From positions 1 to 13,472 of the forward strand of contig SGPL01000738.1 of assembly GCA_004802705.1 (NCBI GenBank): a stretch of 13,472 bases of DNA. Direction: 5' to 3'. The DNA comes from Bondarzewia mesenterica (taxonomy: Eukaryota > Basidiomycota > Agaricomycetes > Russulales > Bondarzewiaceae). Below the pieces are notes generated by a model. The model worked only from the letters and a program-made list of their open reading frames with translations. It did no database searches and was not told where the DNA came from. Shown piece after piece: positions 9,396 through 13,472 of the stretch. The stretch's first letter is position 1, and each line of letters starts with the position of its first letter. The position numbers were made by a program, and so were the translations under genes.

Positions 9396-10240
9396 ATGAC
9401 ATGGTCCTCCGATACCAAACTCACCTTCGTTACTGGTAATGCAAATAAACTGAAGGAAGTGAAAGCGATCCTGCTTGACTCCGAAGGTCACTCCCTCGAG
9501 ATCGAGCCAAAGGACTTTGATCGCAAGTCTCTTTGTATTCCTCACACTAAGTACTTTTCGTCAATTGATGTCAAAAATTCGTTTATTTAGTACCAGAAAT
9601 CCAGGGGACGACACGGGACGTTGCCATCGCCAAATGCAAGGCAGCCGCCGAGCTCGTGCGTCTTCAACGCTTCAGCAGCGATGCTGCACTCCCTCGCTAA
9701 ATTTCATGCGCACCCTGCTGTCAGGTCAATGGGCCCTGCATCGTGGAGGATACGGCGCTCTGTTTCAAAGCAATGAATGGTCTGCCTGGTCCATACATCA
9801 AATTCTTCCTCAAGGAACTCGGTCATGAAGGTCAGCACAGGCTGACTCCGTGGTACTGACAAGTACCTAATCTTGACATCTCGTTTGATACAGGATTGAA
9901 TAAGATGCTTGATGGTTTCTCGACAAGAGAAGCTTGGGCACTGTGCACCTTCGCGTTCTCTCCTGGACCTGGTGCAGAACCTATACTCTTCGAAGGTCGG
10001 ACCGAGGGAACGATTGTCCCCACACGCGGCCCTCCTGTTTTCGGCTGGGATTCGATATTCCAGGCAGAGAATACAGGCCAGACGTGAGTTCACTGTTTCT
10101 TCGCCCTTTCATTTTTATTTCGTTACCGAAGCTTGTACAGATATGCTGAGATGGACCCTGCGGAGAAGAACGCGATATCTCATCGTTATCGCGCATTGAA
10201 TAAGCTTAGAGAATACCTCATGTCAGAGCAGATAATTTAG
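9396..10240 (+). CDS. HAM1: Inosine triphosphate pyrophosphatase (Ham1/ITPA family)
   Basis: Hydrolyses ITP, dITP and XTP to monophosphates plus pyrophosphate, keeping deaminated purines out of RNA and DNA; normally cytosolic and Mg-dependent. Exons: 9396-9534, 9591-9655, 9725-9830, 9894-10083 and 10141-10240; introns are 56-69 nt, all GT-AG, with phases 1, 0, 1 and 2. The spliced frame is 199 aa, close to the 194 aa of human ITPA. Motifs in order: [16 protein letters not shown] (11-26, nucleotide-binding TGNxxK), LPEIQGTT (47-54), VEDTALCF (75-82, catalytic acidic pair E76/D77), [43 protein letters not shown] (153-159) and SHRYRAL (180-186, substrate-specificity SHR). All key residues are present. 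The first donor was placed at 9535 because only this gives LPEIQGTT in frame. The gene converges on a thioesterase whose stop is 141 nt away. Confidence 0.96.
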
Positions 10241-10381
10241 ACGGATCAAACGCGAAAATCGAGTGTGGAGCTGAAGTTCAGGATACATAGGTTGTCCAAA
10301 TTAGTGAGGTTTTCCCTTACAGAATGCATGTAACTGACACGCGTCGTAGAAGCTATAATGATACAGGAAATGTACAATGCT
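10241..10381. other. Short convergent 3' region
   Basis: 141 nt lie between the Ham1/ITPA stop and the stop of the minus-strand thioesterase. It is non-coding and must hold both transcript ends. Overlapping 3' UTRs are likely. Confidence 0.5.
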
Positions 10382-11269
10382 TCAGAGCTTAGCTACTGGG
10401 AGTTTCGCAGCCTTTTCTCCTCCTCCGACCTTGGTGTGAACTGCGGAGACAAGGAGGGCATCCGTCTTCTTGTCGCGTATCTGTGGTTCGGCAAGTAACA
10501 TATCACTAAGTATGGAACAGCAAGACACCACGCAAGTGGGCAGACACTTACCTCACACCGTGCTGCTCTGATCTTACCTTGATTGCTGATGCTGTTGGAG
10601 ATGATGCGTAGCTCCGCGCCTCTAAGATGTTCGAATGATTGTCTCAGAACACACGAGATGAATCAATGAATAGTGACGTACAATTTTGGAGAGCTATGGT
10701 AGATAATGTTCATTGATTGTGATACACCCGACGTATCATTGCCCTGATAGATACCAAGACTGACCAGGGGAGCCGACGAGCACCTACAGCATTCAAAGAT
10801 GTAGTTAGAAAAAATGCGGGGGGTGAGCTTGTGGATCGCAGTATATCAGAGGTCGCACACTCACAAGTCTATCAGATAGGCCGCGCAAGCTCCGTGCAAT
10901 ACATTGAACACATTGACCATATCTGTAGAGAAGGCCGTTAGCGTTAATACAATTGTCATAGGTTCCAGACTTCGAGAGCAACAGGACCCTGATGATCTCG
11001 TACCAACCTTTGGTCACAGCGACCTCACAGATACCCTCAGCTTGCAGCCCCCGCCCATCAACCTCGTTGATATTCATCGACACGTACTTAACTCTTTTAC
11101 CAAGAGTTACCCCATATCCCGAAGGCGATGAGCCAGCACCATCAATGAAGAATGAAAAAATGTTAGCCTGAGCCTGTTTCTGCTCTAAAGAGACATTCCC
11201 TTCGATTTGAGTAGGATCTATGTGAGTAGACTTGGGGAGATGAGAGATCCACAAAGAGTCGTTGCCCAT
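10382..11269 (-). CDS. Hotdog-fold thioesterase (PaaI/ACOT13-like), HGA variant with C-terminal AKL
   Basis: A hotdog-fold acyl-CoA thioesterase-like protein. Exons: 11269-11008, 10922-10865, 10783-10682, 10621-10552 and 10480-10382; introns are 60-85 nt, GT-AG, with phases 1, 2, 2 and 0. The product is 196 aa. Signature: LHGACAAYLIDLCSS (96-110), where HGA replaces the usual HGG at the start of the hotdog helix and D106 sits at the expected catalytic aspartate. GVSQSMNIIYHSSPKLG follows as the central beta strands, then a last strand with LLVSAVHTK. The C-terminus is PVAKL; AKL fits the PTS1 consensus, suggesting peroxisomal import and action on fatty-acyl-CoA (inference). The first in-frame ATG was taken as start; its N-terminus is about ten residues longer than the paralogue. 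A TATATATAT stretch at about 11349-11357 lies some 80 nt upstream of the start. It is paralogous to the gene at 12365-13144. The substrate is unknown. Confidence 0.88.
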
Positions 11270-12364
11270 GATGGACAGTGACACGGACGCTTGGAATCTC
11301 CCCAGATTTATAAATGTAAGCTACAACAAGCGTTACGACATCGGACACATATATATACATTGTATTTACTGTTTGAGTCGCTGTCGGATGAGGTCGCATT
11401 TCACGAGCTTTATTTGATGTAAATCGGCCAACCTTCACTGTGTGCAGCGACAACTCAACAGTCCTTGGTTCGTGAGATCCACTGGTACAGAGTTTAGAGA
11501 TTGATATGCATGGCAATGCTCTCTCCTTGGTCAGGACAATAGCTCGTCTCTCTGATCACTCGACCGAAAATTTCTTACTCGACGCCGTGAGTATTCATGT
11601 CAGAATCGACTGGAGGAGGCGTGGATCGGCGGGTCCCACCGCACGAGTTATCATCACATGAATAAGGTAAAGACCGATAGCGCAGACGCGCCGGACAGCA
11701 GCATACCATTGTCCACATCGCGTAAATAAATTTCCGACATACCCTGCTCATTTCCACCCACTCGCATCAGAAGATGTCTCTAGATGACAGCGGGACTGGG
11801 AATGCGAATGGATTCGCATTCATGTGATCGTTCCACATAATGTCAAGGCTTGCCCCGGCTCTGATAAAATTCAAGTAACATCACAAGGAAAGATTATTGT
11901 ACTCACCAAGTATCACTGCACGAAAGGCTTCACTTAGCTACCTAAGGTAGGAATAGATTGGAGGACACCTTGGATTGTGTCTAAAATATGGTTGGCAGCA
12001 GCCTGAACTGGACGACCTTTGAGCACTATATCTGAGATGCACTCGCACATTATTGCCGCAATAGCCAATTTCTGTCATGATAGATCCAGTGATAATCAAG
12101 AGGCTACGGCACATTCGTGGAACTCACTGGACAACTGCGGATTTTTCAAGCATCGAGCTTATAATTTGGATTATGGTATCCCGATAAATACCGACCATCT
12201 ATTTAGTAAAGACGGCGCACGCAAAGCTGGGAAATGAGTAGTAGGTCAGGCATGATTGAACATAGACGGTCAAAGAGCACTGCGAACCAAATTGGAAAGA
12301 AATCGCAACATATTGATGAGAAGATTCACGATACAAGCTCCACATAGGGATGCGTTCATAAGGT
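11270..12364. other. Unassigned region between the thioesterase paralogues
   Basis: About 1.1 kb without a recognised gene. It includes the promoter of the downstream thioesterase and the 3' UTR of the upstream one. Open frames such as 11575-11757 (minus) and 12019-12237 (plus) carry no family features. On the minus strand an exon-like open segment at 12071-11937 follows a CAG and reads in part LKGRPVQAAANHILDTIQ. I do not recognise it, and it could be part of a decayed gene. A perfect inverted repeat lies at 11800-11821. Confidence 0.45.
11800..11821. repeat. 10-bp perfect inverted repeat, 2-nt loop
   Basis: GAATGCGAAT at 11800-11809 pairs exactly with ATTCGCATTC at 11812-11821 across GG. 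It is followed directly by a weaker ATGTG/CACAT pair at about 11822-11838. It lies about 530 nt upstream of the HGA-type thioesterase start and may be a protein-binding palindrome. No transposon ends are seen around it. Confidence 0.6.
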
Positions 12365-13144
12365 CTATAATTTCGGCTTCGACGCGTCCATCTTGATATG
12401 AGTTCCAGAAGCTACTAAGCGATGGTGCATCACGTCCCAAATCTATACAGTGAGACTGTCAATCAGCTGAATGCTGGGTATGGAAAAAATGAACTGTACC
12501 TCACAGCGGACAGACATCACACGACTGCCCACTGCCAGTGTGGTGTTGACCAACTTCAAATGGTCGCCGCTACGCATGATAATAATAATGCACGTGTGAG
12601 AGTCCGAGTCGTATGCATATCAATATCTTTAGAAGACGAAACGCACATTCGCGCAGGGGCATGATACAACATATTGATGGCTTGAGACACCCCCATCGCG
12701 CCGCTCTCGTTGAGCGCGGCAAACGCCAATGTCGAGCAACTGAGGGCCGTCAAAATCAATTAATACAACAGGATGCGCTGCAGTAAGAGACGCACACGTC
12801 TACTAGGAATGCTGAGCATCCGCCATGAATGTTACCTGCTACATTGATCATATCTACAAATAGACTTATCCGGTCAAACGAAATACATCCGCCTGGAGTT
12901 AGAACAGCTCACCTTCGTTGACTGTGATCTCACAGACAACTTTTGCCTCAGATTTTTGAGGCTCTTCTGCTTTCTTGTTTATGCAGACCTCAGTCACGAT
13001 TATCCTTCTGCCCACAGCATCTGCGAACCCAGAACCATTGACTATGAGCCCATACAATCCGTTTGCCGCCCTCTGTTTCGCTTCCGGAGATGCATTCCCT
13101 CTTAGTTTTGCGGCTTCTTCAAGAGACAGTGGATTTATCGGCAT
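12365..13144 (-). CDS. Hotdog-fold thioesterase (PaaI/ACOT13-like), canonical HGG
   Basis: An acyl-CoA thioesterase-like hotdog protein. Exons: 13144-12913, 12853-12796, 12739-12647, 12569-12500 and 12442-12365; introns are 56-77 nt, GT-AG, with phases 1, 2, 2 and 0. The product is 176 aa. Motifs: N-terminal helix with GNASPEAKQRAANGLYGLI; NIHGGCSAFLVDVCST (85-100) with HGG at 87-89 and D96 as the likely catalytic acid; GAMGVSQAINMLYHAPARIG; strand LKLVNTTLAVGSRVMSVRCE; final strand HRLVASGTHIKM. The start is the first in-frame ATG (MPINPLSLEEAA). The frame is open upstream and would look like a signal peptide if begun at a TTG, but no ATG lies there. It ends SKPKL, which is not a canonical PTS1. 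Exons 2 and 4 are exactly as long as in the downstream paralogue (58 and 70 nt), showing gene duplication. The substrate is unknown. Confidence 0.92.
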
Positions 13145-13472
13145 GGCAAGGGAGGGATGGGTAGTCAGACACAAAGTAGCCAGACCCAAGATATGAAAGT
13201 TTCACAGCTTTATTGAAAACGACGGACATATTGGTAGTACCGGGAACGGATGCATTTGCCGGATAGCGCGAAACGTGAAAACTCGAGAAGCGCCGCCGGC
13301 GGCGGCGGAGCAGCTTGCTCGGATGCTATTTCCTTTTTGATGCAAGGTGTCATTCATTTAGTGTAAGTTTTTCTAGTTCGCGGTTTTGTGTAAGGTTTTG
13401 TGCGAGAAAGCCGTTTGAAATATTCCCTCTTGTTGATTGGTGTCAAGGCATCATTCGGTAAGAGATCATCAA
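13145..13472. other. GC-rich upstream region of the last thioesterase
   Basis: No gene is recognised in the final 328 nt. The region probably holds the promoter of the minus-strand thioesterase. It contains a CGG/CCG-rich palindrome at 13291-13304, a GAGCA-GCT-TGCTC hairpin at 13308-13320 and a direct repeat GGTTTTGTG at 13382-13390 and 13394-13402. A further gene may start beyond the window. Confidence 0.45.
13291..13320. repeat. CGG-rich palindrome plus small hairpin
   Basis: CGCCGCCGGCGGCG at 13291-13304 is self-complementary and is extended by further CGG units. GAGCA at 13308-13312 pairs with TGCTC at 13316-13320. CGG half-sites in inverted order are the binding style of fungal zinc-cluster regulators, so a regulatory role is possible, though the trinucleotide repeat may simply be unstable sequence. 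Confidence 0.5.

Noticed and set aside
10805..11284. A single 159-codon minus-strand gene
   Set aside because: It begins at GTG, and the second half reads through an intron. The real exon stops at 11008 and splices to 10922.
11970..12030. A third decayed thioesterase copy between the two paralogues
   Set aside because: A weak likeness of VQAAANHILDTIQ to the N-terminal helix was considered, but no HGG helix or central strands follow in any frame.
12019..12237. A 72-codon plus-strand small gene
   Set aside because: It has no homology I recognise, no clear promoter and a non-ATG first codon. It is compatible with a chance frame.
12556..12759. A small protein starting MILTALSCSTLAFAAL
   Set aside because: It starts at a non-ATG codon inside an intron. 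The conserved part is exon 3 of the thioesterase (12739-12647).
12899..13189. A secreted small protein with an N-terminal signal peptide
   Set aside because: The hydrophobic N-terminus exists only if translation starts at a TTG at 13189. The first ATG is at 13144, and the frame continues by splicing into a hotdog thioesterase.

Overview
The window looks like nuclear DNA of a filamentous basidiomycete, probably an Agaricomycete. Genes are split by many short GT-AG introns (about 55-90 nt). The products include an F-box protein with the N-terminal LPPEVLSEIF pattern common in mushrooms, an F-box/WD-repeat relic of a basidiomycete type, an Atg22-like transporter, a Ham1/ITPA pyrophosphatase and two hotdog-fold thioesterases. 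There are no bacterial-style operons, tRNAs, rRNAs, CRISPR arrays or recognisable transposons. Exon boundaries below come from reading splice sites by eye and checking that the frame is kept.

Layout. 1-780: low-complexity non-coding DNA. About 780-2998 (+): a decayed F-box/WD-repeat gene with lost splice sites, a one-base deletion and stops. 3523-5007 (+): an intact single-exon F-box protein of 494 aa. 5176-7746 (-): an Atg22-like membrane transporter in 16 exons, all junctions intact but with one extra base in exon 6. 7747-9395: a 1.65-kb gap between divergent genes. 9396-10240 (+): Ham1/ITPA, five exons, 199 aa. 10382-11269 (-) and 12365-13144 (-): two tandem paralogous hotdog thioesterases, five exons each, with all four intron positions and phases conserved. 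11270-12364 between them is unassigned. 13145-13472 is the GC-rich upstream region of the last gene.

How the genes relate. These are mostly independent eukaryotic genes. The exception is the thioesterase pair, which clearly arose by duplication and then diverged: one copy keeps HGG at the active-site helix, the other has HGA and ends in AKL, a peroxisomal (PTS1) type C-terminus. Ham1/ITPA and hotdog thioesterases can both be seen as clean-up hydrolases (non-canonical nucleotides; acyl-CoA), but a functional link from proximity is speculative. The most useful observations are the thioesterase pair, the single-base break in the transporter, and the F-box/WD relic whose successive lesions can be read directly.
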